64,000 nt of DNA from Candidatus Pelagibacter sp. (GCA_028222445.1 JAOISU010000001.1:1-64000); one strand, 5' to 3'; shown: positions 47,603 through 56,815, numbered from the stretch's first letter. The notes: a model not told the origin generated them from the letters alone. Made by a program: numbers and translations.

Positions 47603-48619
47603 TTACTTGATGCTAATAGTGTTTAATTCGACCGCTGCAGTTCTTACAACATCATATTTTGCTTTAGCTAAAGGTACTAAACCGATCTCAGCTAAGTAAC
47701 CTCTTGGTCCCATTGCTTTTTTTGACGTAAAATCTTTAATAAATGCGTCAATTCCAGGAACTACTCCAATATGTGCTTTTTTTACATAAAAGAATAAAGG
47801 TCTAGCTATTGGATATGAGTAATCTTGAATACCTTCAAGACTAGGTTTAACTCCATCTATAGCTGCAGCTTTTACCTTGTCTTTATTACCAACTAAGTAA
47901 CTATAACCGAAAAAGCCGTATGCGTCAGGATTTGATGCTAGTTTTTGAACAATTAGAGTATCGTTTTCACCTGCTTCTACTGCATAACCGTCTTCACGGA
48001 TTTTAGTACATTCGCTACTAGCTTTGTCACCAAAAAGTGCTTTTGCCTCTTTAGAACAACCTTTGCTCATTACTAAAGAATTCCATGCATCTCTTGTACC
48101 TGATGTTGGTGGGGCAATAAGAATTTCTATCTTTTTAGAAGGAAGTGATGGATCAATGTCGCTCCATTGTTTGTATGGGTTTGCAACCAATTTACCATCT
48201 ACATCTACTTCATTTGCTAGTGCTCTCCAAAGTTGTTCTTTAGTAAAATTTGAATCTGGAGAATCTACTGCGTGAGCTAAAGAAATACCGTCATTTCCTA
48301 CAATAATTTCTATAATTTCAGTTACACCATTTTTTTCACATAATGCTTTTTCTTTAGATTTTATAGCTCTTGATGCATTAGTAATATCTGGGTGATCAGT
48401 GCCAACACCAGCACAAAATAATTTCATACCACCACCCGTTCCAGTGCTTTCAATTACGGGCGTTTTAAATTTTCCTGTTTTACCAAAATTTTCAGCAACA
48501 ACAGTTGCATATGGGTAAACAGTTGATGACCCCACTATCCGGATTTGATCTCTTGCTTGAACATTTGACGCAAATAGCATCACCGTCAAGATTGATAAAA
48601 TAATTTTAACATTTTTCAT
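47603..48619 (-). CDS. pstS: Phosphate ABC transporter substrate-binding protein
   Basis: A 338 aa protein with signal peptide (KNVKIILSILTVMLFASNVQA). Phosphate-binding segments are IVGSSTVYPYA (about 28-38), ESTGTGGGMKLFCAG (about 58) and APPTSGTRDAWNSL (about 167). It captures phosphate in the periplasm. A Pho box and a T-terminated hairpin frame the gene, consistent with strong PhoB-controlled single-gene expression. Confidence 0.95.
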   Translation of the reverse strand: MKNVKIILSILTVMLFASNVQARDQIRIVGSSTVYPYATVVAENFGKTGKFKTPVIESTGTGGGMKLFCAGVGTDHPDITNASRAIKSKEKALCEKNGVTEIIEIIVGNDGISLAHAVDSPDSNFTKEQLWRALANEVDVDGKLVANPYKQWSDIDPSLPSKKIEILIAPPTSGTRDAWNSLVMSKGCSKEAKALFGDKASSECTKIREDGYAVEAGENDTLIVQKLASNPDAYGFFGYSYLVGNKDKVKAAAIDGVKPSLEGIQDYSYPIARPLFFYVKKAHIGVVPGIDAFIKDFTSKKAMGPRGYLAEIGLVPLAKAKYDVVRTAAVELNTISIK

Positions 48620-48687
48620 TTTTATTTTTCCTTTGTTTATTTATATTTAATTCTTATAAAATTTCTTTGTTTCAATTTTATTACAAG

Positions 48688-48709
48688 TTTATGAAACTTT
48701 TATGACAAA
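48688..48709 (-). promoter_or_regulatory. Pho box upstream of pstS
   Basis: On the coding strand the site reads TTTGTCATAAAAGTTTCATA followed by AAC, two 11-base half-sites (TGTCATAAAAG and TTTCATAAAC) close to the PhoB consensus. A third, weaker repeat (TTGTAAT) follows. It lies about 70-90 bases before the pstS ATG. Confidence 0.75.
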
Positions 48710-48734
48710 GAATATTTTATTATCTTCTAAAATT

Positions 48735-49778
48735 TTATACTTTTGGAAATTCAATGGTAAATTCAGTACCTTTTCCTTCAGTACTGATAATATCCATAGT
48801 TGCACGGTGTTGATTTACTATATGTTTAACAATAGCCAATCCTAAACCAGTACCCCCTGCATCTTTGCTTCTTGCAGGATCTACTCTGAAAAAACGCTCA
48901 GTGATTCGGGATAAATATTTTTTAGGAATTCCAACCCCTTGGTCTTTAATAGAAAACAAAATAGTGTCCATTTTCTTAACCAAAGAAATTTTAATGACAG
49001 TATCACTATCGCTATACTTGCAAGCATTATCAATTAAATTAGTAAAAATTTCTATTAATCTATTTCTATCTCCAGAAATTTTATAAGCATCATCTGTAAT
49101 ATTGTTTTCTATTTTTATCTTTTTTTTTTTAACAAGTTCTAAATTCAACTTAATCACGTGAGTTATTATTTCTTTTAAATCTAATTCAGTGGTGGGTCTA
49201 ATATGTTCTTGTAATTCGATTTTTGACAATGAAAGTAAATCATTAATCAAATTTTCCATACGCTCCGTTTGTTGCATCATAATGGGTAAAAATTTCTTTT
49301 GTATTTCAAAATCATTTGAGGCATGACCATCATTTATTGTCTCTAATCCTAACTTAATTGACTGTAAGGGTGTTCTTAACTCATGAGAAACATTAGCAAC
49401 AAAGTCTGATTTAAATTGTTGTGTCTTATATATTTCAGTTAAATCTTTTAAAAATATTATTACAGAATGTTCATCTTCAGATTCATTTAAAGACTCTGGG
49501 ATAATATTTACATTATAGAATTGAAAAATAGGAAGTTTAATTTCCACATCTAAAACTTGTGAACTTTTATCCTGAATTGCAAGATCAATACTTTCTAATA
49601 AATTAGCATCTCTTAAAATTAATGAAATATTTTTACCAATAATATCATTACCAAATCTAGCAACAGCGCTTTTATTTGCAAAAAAAACATTTTTAAATTT
49701 ATCAAGGATAATTACTTGATCCATCATCTCATCAAGAAATATCATTTTTTGATCTTTTATTTTAATATCAGAGCTCAT
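48735..49778 (-). CDS. phoR: Phosphate regulon sensor histidine kinase, soluble form
   Basis: A 347 aa protein: PAS domain (about residues 15-110), HisKA with NVSHELRTPLQSIKLG (phospho-His about 133), and HATPase with NLIDNACKYS, DQGVGIP and GTGLGLAIVKH. It lacks the N-terminal membrane helices of E. coli PhoR. The gene precedes pstS and ends 26 bases before the Pho box; it is the likely partner of PhoB. Confidence 0.9.
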   Translation of the reverse strand: MSSDIKIKDQKMIFLDEMMDQVIILDKFKNVFFANKSAVARFGNDIIGKNISLILRDANLLESIDLAIQDKSSQVLDVEIKLPIFQFYNVNIIPESLNESEDEHSVIIFLKDLTEIYKTQQFKSDFVANVSHELRTPLQSIKLGLETINDGHASNDFEIQKKFLPIMMQQTERMENLINDLLSLSKIELQEHIRPTTELDLKEIITHVIKLNLELVKKKKIKIENNITDDAYKISGDRNRLIEIFTNLIDNACKYSDSDTVIKISLVKKMDTILFSIKDQGVGIPKKYLSRITERFFRVDPARSKDAGGTGLGLAIVKHIVNQHRATMDIISTEGKGTEFTIEFPKV

Positions 49779-49854
49779 AATTTTAAAACCAGAGGTAGTA
49801 TTATAACTCTAAAAATAAATTTGTAATTAATAATTAATTATATAGAAAGTTTTA

Positions 49855-50820
49855 ATGACTCTTACACTGTTTTATACAATCGTCGGCTTTGCTTTAGCGG
49901 GGTACAGTGTTATTGCAAATGACTCAATTCAAACATTGGGAACTTTTATCGCGTCAAAACAAAAATGGTTTAAATGGTACACTCTTGCTAGTGCAGCATC
50001 ATTTGTAATGATACTTGCTATTACTTGGGGCTGGTACAGTAATGATGGAGATATCTCTTACGGCAGACTAACAAGAATACCTTTCCAAGAAATACAATGG
50101 TATCACGCAGTGGCACCAGGAATACTTCTTGTATTAACAAGAGTAGGTATACCTGTTTCAACAACCTTCTTAGTTTTATCAGCTTTTGCATCAACGGTAG
50201 TACTTGAAAAGATGCTTATGAAAAGTGTTGTAGGATATGGCTTAGCAGCTGTTGCAGCATACATTTGTTGGATAGTAGTATCTAAATTTATCAATGAGAA
50301 ATTTGATGAAGTTGAAGATAAATGGATAGGCTTTTGGAGAAACTCTGTATGGGTAACTTCTGCTTGGTTATGGTGGGTTTGGTTATCTCATGATGTAGCT
50401 AACATTGCAGTTTATCTTCCAAGACAAATAGATGTAAATTTATTATTAATTGTTCTTGCATACTTTACAGCTCTTCTTTTTTATATCTTCTACATAAACG
50501 GAGGAACAATTCAAAAAGTTGTTTTAGATAAAACTGGAACTAGATACGCAAGATCAGCAACAATAATTAATGTAATTTATGCTGCTGTTCTTTATTACTT
50601 TAAAGAACTTAATGATTTACCCATGTCAACAACATGGGTGTTTGTTGGTTTGTTGTGTGGTAGAGAGCTTGCAATATCTACGATGAATAAAGATTATAAG
50701 TTTAAATATGTCTTTCCACTTATTGGTAAAGACTTTCTTAAAATGACTATAGGATTGACGGTGTCAGTTGCAATTGTGCTTGCAATTCACTACATCATAA
50801 TTCCAAATAATTGGTTTTAA
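49855..50820 (+). CDS. Divergent PiT/PHO4-like phosphate permease
   Basis: A 321 aa protein with about nine helices built as two inverted halves. The first half has ANDSIQTLGTFIAS then RVGIPVSTTFLVL; the second has LSHDVANIAVYLPRQ then LNDLPMSTTWVFVGL. The D-x-x-x-x-G/A and P-x-STT signatures are those of PiT carriers (compare GANDVAN), though altered. The location divergent from phoR supports a phosphate role. It would import phosphate with a cation at low affinity. Confidence 0.65.
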   Translation: MTLTLFYTIVGFALAGYSVIANDSIQTLGTFIASKQKWFKWYTLASAASFVMILAITWGWYSNDGDISYGRLTRIPFQEIQWYHAVAPGILLVLTRVGIPVSTTFLVLSAFASTVVLEKMLMKSVVGYGLAAVAAYICWIVVSKFINEKFDEVEDKWIGFWRNSVWVTSAWLWWVWLSHDVANIAVYLPRQIDVNLLLIVLAYFTALLFYIFYINGGTIQKVVLDKTGTRYARSATIINVIYAAVLYYFKELNDLPMSTTWVFVGLLCGRELAISTMNKDYKFKYVFPLIGKDFLKMTIGLTVSVAIVLAIHYIIIPNNWF

Positions 50821-50824
50821 GTAT

Positions 50825-50925
50825 TAATTATTTAAGCTTAAACTATGAACTGAAAAACTTAAAGATAAGGTAATTAAATTTACCAAAACCGCAGAAATCA
50901 GGTGCAGGTTTTTTAGTCTTTAATT
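50825..50925 (+). terminator. Repeated terminator-like element, copy A
   Basis: ATTATTTAAGCTTAAAC, then AAAAACTTAAA, then an imperfect hairpin AACCGCA/TGCAGGTT with a T6 tract. It serves as terminator for the PiT-like gene. The first 100 bases recur at 54896-54990 with many shared blocks. No gene is seen in 50926-50956. Confidence 0.6.
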
Positions 50926-50956
50926 AATTTTAGAACCCTAGATTTAATTTTTTTAA

Positions 50957-51850
50957 TTAAACTAAATTAGTATTGAAAAATTCAATAGTTCTGCTCCAAG
51001 CAAGATCTGCATTTTTTACATCATATCTTGGAGTTGAGTCGTTATGGAAGCCATGGTTACAATCTTTATAAATATGTGCTTCATACTTTTTATTATTAGC
51101 TTTTAAAGCAGCTTCATATTCAGGCCACCCTTTATTAATTCTTTCATCTAATTCTGCAAAATGCAGCATTAACGGAGCTTTAATTCTTGGAACGTCTTCT
51201 GCTTTTGCCTGGCTGCCATAAAAAGGCACTGAAGCTGATAGCTCAGGATAAGCAACTGCAAGAGCATTACAAACTCCACCGCCATAACAAAAACCTACTG
51301 CACCAATTTTTTGTGTTGTATCTTGATGATTATATAAAAATTCAAAACCATTAAAAAAATCATTTAAAAGTTTTTCTCTATCAATTTTACTTTGTAAAGC
51401 TTTGCCGTCTCCATCATTACCTGGGTAACCGCCTAGACTACTTAAACCGTCAGGTGCTAGTGCAATAAACCCTGCTTTAGCAACTCTTCTTGCAACATCT
51501 TTAATGTATGGATTTAATCCTCTATTTTCATGAATAACTAAAACTGCAGAAGTTTTATCAGTTACTTTTGCAGGCTTTACATAATAAGCATTGATATCTC
51601 CATTACCATTAGCACTATTATAAGTAATATAATTTGCTTTAATTTCAGGATCGTTAAAGCTTACTTGCTCTGCTAATGCATAATTAGGTTTTAAACTATC
51701 AAATACACTTAAAGCGGTTACTCCAACAGCCGTATACTTAGCAGTGTTTTTTAAAAATTCTCTTTTAGTTATTTTACCGTGTGCATAATAATCATACAGT
51801 TCTAAAATTCTGTGATCAAAGTCTTTTGCGGTTAATCTTTTTTTGTCCAT
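50957..51850 (-). CDS. Dienelactone hydrolase family protein, exported
   Basis: Alpha/beta hydrolase, 297 aa. The nucleophile is Cys in VGFCYGGG (about residue 172), the acid in AELDER (about 225), the His in CNHGFHND (about 260), the normal DLH triad. An N-terminal extension (about 1-60) has a helix KREFLKNTAKYTAVGVTALS, perhaps a Tat-like or membrane signal. Substrate unknown, possibly lactones or esters from organic matter. Confidence 0.8.
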   Translation of the reverse strand: MDKKRLTAKDFDHRILELYDYYAHGKITKREFLKNTAKYTAVGVTALSVFDSLKPNYALAEQVSFNDPEIKANYITYNSANGNGDINAYYVKPAKVTDKTSAVLVIHENRGLNPYIKDVARRVAKAGFIALAPDGLSSLGGYPGNDGDGKALQSKIDREKLLNDFFNGFEFLYNHQDTTQKIGAVGFCYGGGVCNALAVAYPELSASVPFYGSQAKAEDVPRIKAPLMLHFAELDERINKGWPEYEAALKANNKKYEAHIYKDCNHGFHNDSTPRYDVKNADLAWSRTIEFFNTNLV

Positions 51851-52058
51851 ACTTAATTATATTTTAAAATTTTTATCACTGCTATCTATAAAAATTTATT
51901 ATTAATTTCATGGCTAACGATAAGTTCTTATTTTATTAGTATTTTAAGTGCCAATAATTAGTATTTTTGTCACAAGCCTACAAAGTTTATTTAAGGGTTG
52001 GTATTTAAAATTAGCAATTAATAACTATATGAGAATTAACATTAATAAAGGAGGATAA

Positions 52059-52706
52059 ATGTCACTTAGAATAAACGATGAAATTCCAAATTTAAAAGTA
52101 ACAACCGATCATGGTGAAATGCAATTGCATGATTATATAGGAGATAGTTGGGGAATATTGTTTTCACACCCAAAAGATTTTACCCCTGTTTGTACAACTG
52201 AGTTTTCAGCAGTAGCGAAATTAAATGATGAATGGGCTAAAAGAAAAACTAAAGTAATAGGTATTTCAGTAGATTCTGCTGAAGATCATGTGAAATGGAA
52301 AGCAGATATTGAAAAGTTTGGAGGTTCAAAAGCTGGATTTCCAATTATAGCTGATACTGACTTAAAAGTTGCAAAAGCTTTTGATATGTTACCAAGTGAA
52401 GCTTATTTACCAGAAGGTAGAACACCAGCAGATTCTGCAACAGTTAGAAGTGTTTTCATTGTAAGCCCTGAAAAAAAACTTCAATTAGTAATGACCTATC
52501 CAATGACAATCGGTAGAAATTTTGCTGAAGTTTTAAGAGCTTTAGATGCTTTGCAAAAAACTTATAAAGTGCCTCTTGCAACACCTGCAGATTGGCAAGT
52601 GGGTGAAGATGTCATTGTTGCTTTATCGTTAAATGATGATCAAGCTAAAGAAAAGTATGGGGAACTGGATAAGAAATTACCTTACTTAAGAACTGTAAAA
52701 TCTTAA
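52059..52706 (+). CDS. 1-Cys peroxiredoxin (Prx6 type)
   Basis: A 215 aa peroxiredoxin. The catalytic motif is HPKDFTPVCTTEFSA (about 36-50) with the peroxidatic Cys, and a conserved Arg lies in RSVFIVSPEKK. No resolving cysteine is present and the C-terminal domain is the extended Prx6 form. It reduces hydroperoxides. AAGGAGG six bases before the ATG is a near-perfect ribosome site, suggesting high expression. Confidence 0.95.
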   Translation: MSLRINDEIPNLKVTTDHGEMQLHDYIGDSWGILFSHPKDFTPVCTTEFSAVAKLNDEWAKRKTKVIGISVDSAEDHVKWKADIEKFGGSKAGFPIIADTDLKVAKAFDMLPSEAYLPEGRTPADSATVRSVFIVSPEKKLQLVMTYPMTIGRNFAEVLRALDALQKTYKVPLATPADWQVGEDVIVALSLNDDQAKEKYGELDKKLPYLRTVKS

Positions 52707-52738
52707 TATTTTCAAAATAGAATTACAAAAGCTTATCT

Positions 52739-52774
52739 ATAGGGTCGTATTAAAATTATTTAATACGATCCTAT
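52739..52774 (+). terminator. Long hairpin after the peroxiredoxin gene
   Basis: A 14-base stem ATAGGGTCGTATTA/TAATACGATCCTAT with one G-U pair and an eight-base loop lies 33 bases after the stop. Only a mild T-rich run follows further on. The remainder up to 52964 shows no gene. Confidence 0.6.
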
Positions 52775-52964
52775 AATGTAATTAAAACTTTTTTCATAAA
52801 AGTTTTTTCAAAACTAGTGGTTTGTTAATAACTTAATTTTAAATTAAATCTTTTAAATTTATTTGTAAAAATAAAAATAATTTATTTCTTAAATGAAATT
52901 TTTGAAACATTACTTCTAAATGATCGTTGATTTAACATTAATATCATTTATATAAATCAGGTTC

Positions 52965-53882
52965 ATGTATGATTTTATCATTATCCCTATTAGTCTAGCC
53001 TTACTCTATCTTGGAGGGGAAGGTGCTTTAAAAGGGGTATTGGCTTTTGCAAAAAGATTTAATTTATCTTCTATTTTGGTGAGTGCAGTTATTATTGGTT
53101 TCGGTACCAGTCTTGCTGAACTGACAGTTAGTATTGAAGCTGTTTTGGCAAATGCTCCAGAAATTGCTGTTGGAAACATTGTTGGTAGCAATACTGCAAA
53201 TATTTTATTGGTAAGCGCTATAGCAGCTATGGTGTCCCCAATTTTTCTTAAAGATTTGAACATTAACCGTGAAATATCGGTAATGCTATCAGCAACATTT
53301 CTATTATTATTTTTTAAATATATTGATTTTTTAAATATTATTACTGGCTCTATATTTTTAACAATTTTGGTAATTTACATAATAGTCTCTTTAAAAAAAG
53401 GCCAAAACGGCAATGTAGAACCACCAGCGTTGCCAAATATGTCTTTCATTAAAGCCTTAATATATTGTGTTGTTGGAGTTATCTTACTTATTACTGGAGG
53501 TTGGTTGTTAGTATCTTCATCAATTAAAGTTGCCCAATCTTTTGGAATATCGGAAGCAGTCATTGGTTTAACCGTTGTTGCAATAGGTACTGCAATACCA
53601 GAGTTAACCACTACAATCATTGCTGCTCTTAAAAAACAAAATGATTTAATTATTGGAAATATTTTAGGTAGTAATATTTTTAATATCCTGGGTATACTTG
53701 GTGTTACCCTCTTAATTAAACCCGTTCCAGTTACAGAAGAAATGATGAATAAAGGAATTTGGGAAATGATTGCTGCTACAATATTGTTTGTCTTAATTTT
53801 AAAGTTTATGAAATCTTTAAATAGAATAATTGCATCATTTATGTTGATTTTTTACGTGGTTTATTTGTCATACTTATTTTAA
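52965..53882 (+). CDS. Na+/Ca2+ antiporter family protein (YrbG-like)
   Basis: The CaCA family's two inverted halves are clear: GFGTSLAELTVSIEAVLANA, then AVGNIVGSNTANILLV, and AIGTAIPELTTTIIAAL, then IIGNILGSNIFNILGI. About ten membrane helices in 305 aa, matching single-unit bacterial exchangers that move Ca2+ out in exchange for Na+ or H+. No clear partner gene; the next gene is on the opposite strand. Confidence 0.9.
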   Translation: MYDFIIIPISLALLYLGGEGALKGVLAFAKRFNLSSILVSAVIIGFGTSLAELTVSIEAVLANAPEIAVGNIVGSNTANILLVSAIAAMVSPIFLKDLNINREISVMLSATFLLLFFKYIDFLNIITGSIFLTILVIYIIVSLKKGQNGNVEPPALPNMSFIKALIYCVVGVILLITGGWLLVSSSIKVAQSFGISEAVIGLTVVAIGTAIPELTTTIIAALKKQNDLIIGNILGSNIFNILGILGVTLLIKPVPVTEEMMNKGIWEMIAATILFVLILKFMKSLNRIIASFMLIFYVVYLSYLF

Positions 53883-53943
53883 ATTTTAACCCACTCAATT
53901 ATTGAAATAATGTTGATTGGTGTTTGAGTGATAATTAATTAGT

Positions 53944-54897
53944 TTATCTTCTAGTTGGAATTTTAGATGCTATGTATTGTTTTCTAACACCTTCTCTAAA
54001 GTAAATATAAACGCCAGCTGAAATTATACAAATGACCCCCAATAAAGTTCTAAGGGATGGAATTTCATTAAATAGAAAATAACCTGGGATCATTGACATA
54101 ATAATTAAAGAGTATTCAAATAAAGATACAACGGATGGAGAGGCAATAATATAAGCTGAGAAGATACATAAAAATGCAACCGATGCTGCAATTCCAAAAA
54201 ATAATATAAACTTCCAAGTATAATCAAAGTTAGTAAACCACTCTCTAAATATAAACTGAGTTGTTGGATCAAAGTTTACATTATTAAACTGACCATTGCC
54301 CATAAAGATATAAATGAGGCCACACAATATAAGAGCAATTAAATAGAAGTAATATAACTGAGTGTTTACATCATCCTTATCAGATGTGTATTTAGTAATA
54401 GTCATTGAAGCTGCATAAAATAAAGCACTTAAAACGGGAAGCAAATTTCTATAATCAAAATTTTCAAAATTAGGATTTAAGACAATTAAGACACCAAAAA
54501 AACCAAAGGCAATTGCAGACCATCTTCTAATCCCAATAAATTCTTTTAAGAAAAATTTAGCAAAGATGGATACGAAAAAGGGACAAGAAAAGAATAAAGC
54601 ATTAGCAGTTGCGAGCTGCATATAGGTAATAGAGATAAAAAAGGTTGAAAAAGCAACAAAGTGTAGCAACACTCTTATAAAGGTTAATAATGGATAATGA
54701 GTTTTAAGCGATACTTTCTGTCTTTTAAAACTTAAATAAATAAAAAGTACTATTGCTGCAATTAAGTATCTTCCAAAAAAGATCTCATACAAAGCAGACT
54801 GCTCAAAAATATATTTAATTAACGAGTCTTGGATTGCAAACAAGCTCATTGCAATCAGTATTAAAACTATCCCTTTGGAATTATTGTCCCTACTCAT
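53944..54897 (-). CDS. EamA/DMT-family transporter
   Basis: Ten-helix drug/metabolite transporter, 317 aa, with two EamA repeats: FFGRYLIAAIVLFIYLSF and LFFSCPFFVSIFAKFFLKE in the first, and FLCIFSAYIIASPSVVSLFE with LFNEIPSLRTLLG in the second. Such proteins export amino acids or other small metabolites; substrate unknown. Similar architecture but low similarity to the gene at 62235. Confidence 0.85.
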   Translation of the reverse strand: MSRDNNSKGIVLILIAMSLFAIQDSLIKYIFEQSALYEIFFGRYLIAAIVLFIYLSFKRQKVSLKTHYPLLTFIRVLLHFVAFSTFFISITYMQLATANALFFSCPFFVSIFAKFFLKEFIGIRRWSAIAFGFFGVLIVLNPNFENFDYRNLLPVLSALFYAASMTITKYTSDKDDVNTQLYYFYLIALILCGLIYIFMGNGQFNNVNFDPTTQFIFREWFTNFDYTWKFILFFGIAASVAFLCIFSAYIIASPSVVSLFEYSLIIMSMIPGYFLFNEIPSLRTLLGVICIISAGVYIYFREGVRKQYIASKIPTRR

Positions 54898-54990
54898 TAT
54901 TTAAGCTTAAACCTTGAGCACAAAAACTTAAAAATCATATAGTTAAATTTCCCAAGACCGTAGGAATTTGGTTCTGGTTTTTTTATCTTT
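54898..54990 (+). repeat. Repeated terminator-like element, copy B
   Basis: Blocks shared with copy A at 50825-50925: ATTATTTAAGCTTAAAC at the start (from 54896), AAAAACTTAAA, GTTAAATTT, a hairpin region and CTGGTTTTTTTATCTTTAA. No plus-strand gene runs into it, so it is either a stand-alone small transcript or a duplicated terminator. Confidence 0.55.
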
Positions 54991-54996
54991 AATTTT

Positions 54997-55161
54997 TTAG
55001 CTTTTTTCTTCTTCATAGCCAATACGGTTTTGTGTTTCATTTGAATGTTTGAGATTATAGCAATCTGTACAAAGTAAGATCACTTCTGGTCCTGAGCTTA
55101 CTTGTGTTAAGATGGCTGTATCATCTCCACACTCACTGCACCCTGATAAACGTTTTTTCAC
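54997..55161 (-). CDS. Small zinc-ribbon protein (54 aa, GTG start)
   Basis: A 55-codon frame starting with GTG two bases after the stop of the LRR-like gene. Two CxxC knuckles, GCSECGDD and LLCTDCYN, 20 residues apart, indicate a zinc ribbon, and a basic start (KKRLSG) is present. Probably cotranscribed with the upstream gene. Function unknown. Confidence 0.6.
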   Translation of the reverse strand: MKKRLSGCSECGDDTAILTQVSSGPEVILLCTDCYNLKHSNETQNRIGYEEEKS

Positions 55162-55163
55162 GA

Positions 55164-55739
55164 TTAATTAAAGCTTTTCTTAACCATTTCTTTAAACTCT
55201 TCACTAGCCCATTCACTTAAAACAGTTAATCTCGGGTTATCTACCCTTAACTTTTCAAACTTTTTTTCCATATCTTTTGAAAAATCATTTCCTTCTATAT
55301 ATATACCGTTAAGATTATTGGTTTTAGCAGCCCAATCAATAATAGCCTGCCCTGCTTTATCAGTGATACCACACTCAACAAAGGCAATAACTGAAGTTGT
55401 TAAAGGAATGTGATTAAGTAAGGTGATTACCCCTTCATCTTTTAAATCCTCATTAAAACTCAAACTTATTGTACCTAGTTGTGGACCTTTATTTTGATCA
55501 ATTTTTTTAATTGCAGTTGCAATATTTTTTGCATCTTCGATGTTCAAGTTAGCTTTTCGAATAACTAAATCATAAGATTTATCGTTATCCCCTGTAGACT
55601 TTAAGTTGTTAGCAACTTCTATACTTTTAGGTTTTTTGGTTTCAACTAAAGCATTGATTAAATCTTGCATAATAATATTTGCGTAACTTGTACTACACCA
55701 CAATAAACCAAGAACTATAACTCCTAAAAGCTTTGTCAT
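55164..55739 (-). CDS. Exported leucine-rich-repeat-like protein
   Basis: A 191 aa protein with the signal peptide TKLLGVIVLGLLWCSTSYA, related to the signal peptides at 36-37.8 kb. The mature part has three or so ribonuclease-inhibitor-like repeats: LGTISLSFNEDLKDEGVITLL, then SVIAFVECGITDKAGQAII, then LNGIYIEGNDFSKDME. Likely a periplasmic binding or scaffold protein. It overlaps the 60 aa membrane gene by four bases. Confidence 0.65.
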   Translation of the reverse strand: MTKLLGVIVLGLLWCSTSYANIIMQDLINALVETKKPKSIEVANNLKSTGDNDKSYDLVIRKANLNIEDAKNIATAIKKIDQNKGPQLGTISLSFNEDLKDEGVITLLNHIPLTTSVIAFVECGITDKAGQAIIDWAAKTNNLNGIYIEGNDFSKDMEKKFEKLRVDNPRLTVLSEWASEEFKEMVKKSFN

Positions 55740-55918
55740 TTATGTTTAGTACGTGTTATCTCATTAATTCTATCAATATAGTTTTTTATTTCAGGGTTAT
55801 CTGTAGGCTTATTATCTTGCTTGGGGTTTTTCTTTCTTTGATAATAATAATAAATAGGCATAACAACTGATAAGGAAACGATAATAATTGCTAGTATAAT
55901 TTCAGAAGTTGTAACCAT
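55736..55918 (-). CDS. Small membrane-anchored protein (60 aa)
   Basis: One N-terminal membrane helix (about residues 6-25) and a polar tail with RKKNPKQDNKPTDNPEIKNY. The ATGA overlap with the LRR-like gene indicates translational coupling. Function unknown. Confidence 0.6.
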   Translation of the reverse strand: MVTTSEIILAIIIVSLSVVMPIYYYYQRKKNPKQDNKPTDNPEIKNYIDRINEITRTKHK

Positions 55919-55926
55919 TTTAATAT

Positions 55927-56364
55927 TTAATGACAGGCTTGATTGAATTTTTTAAGTCTCCAGTAATTATAGGGCCAAGGTGTTAAAAAACCAACTGTTA
56001 ACATAATAGGTACTACCCACCAAGTTAGCATCGCTCCACCGGTTAAAAAATAATCTGTAGCGTTCATAGAAATTTCCATACTAACCATTGAGATAAAACT
56101 CATGCCACAAGCGGTCTTTAACGCACTCATAAAATCAAACTTTTGTTTCATTAAGATATAGGTCTCAAGCATAATGCTGGTTAATAAACCATTAATAATC
56201 GCTAAAGTCATGATACCTAAAACTGGAAAAGGAATTTTACTTAACTGAAAAAATAATATAGTTCCAAAATCTCCAATAGAACAACCGATAACACACCACA
56301 TCGTATTCTTCGCACTAGTTCTCCAACTATGCTTACATCCCCAATGAAATGTATCTGTTGCCAT
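55927..56364 (-). CDS. DUF4396 membrane protein
   Basis: A 145 aa protein with four membrane helices. The N-terminal cysteine-rich segment HWGCKHSWRTSAKNTMWCVIGCSIGD is the DUF4396 hallmark (first 20 residues quoted: HWGCKHSWRTSAKNTMWCVI). Family function is unknown but it is often linked to copper or multicopper-oxidase settings. It lies five bases after the cytochrome c gene, suggesting a redox-related operon. Confidence 0.75.
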   Translation of the reverse strand: MATDTFHWGCKHSWRTSAKNTMWCVIGCSIGDFGTILFFQLSKIPFPVLGIMTLAIINGLLTSIMLETYILMKQKFDFMSALKTACGMSFISMVSMEISMNATDYFLTGGAMLTWWVVPIMLTVGFLTPWPYNYWRLKKFNQACH

Positions 56365-56369
56365 ATAAT

Positions 56370-56804
56370 TTATTTACTTAAATTTATTTGATGTTGGTAA
56401 TAATCATCCGGCCAAAAACTTTTAATGTAAGCTAAAACTGAATCTATATCTTTGTCATTTAATTTATCTCCAAAAGCGCCCATCTTCCCTTCATAGTCAC
56501 TAATTATTCCAACTAATCCATATTTAATAATTTTATGTAATGTCTCATCATCATGGTGCCAAGTGTGACCCGTACCATTTAAAGGGGGAGCTTTTCGATG
56601 TCCATCTTCATCAACACCCTTCCAATTTTCAGCGCCAGATAAATTAACCTGATGGCAACTTGCACAATTATTTTGGTAAACAATTTTACCTCTAGCAATC
56701 ATTAATTGAGAATCTCTGGTAATTGGATAATGATTATCAGAGTAAGAAATATTACTTAATGATAAAAAAAATATTAAACCTAATGATACAAATGTTTTAT
56801 TCAT
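56370..56804 (-). CDS. Periplasmic class I cytochrome c
   Basis: A signal peptide (KTFVSLGLIFFLSLSNISYS) and a haem-binding CxxCH in NNCASCHQVN (about residue 52). A Met in EGKMGAFG (about 112) is a likely axial ligand. 144 aa in total. It would carry electrons in the periplasm. It is upstream of the DUF4396 gene in the same operon. Confidence 0.9.
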   Translation of the reverse strand: MNKTFVSLGLIFFLSLSNISYSDNHYPITRDSQLMIARGKIVYQNNCASCHQVNLSGAENWKGVDEDGHRKAPPLNGTGHTWHHDDETLHKIIKYGLVGIISDYEGKMGAFGDKLNDKDIDSVLAYIKSFWPDDYYQHQINLSK

Positions 56805-56815
56805 AATTATTAACT

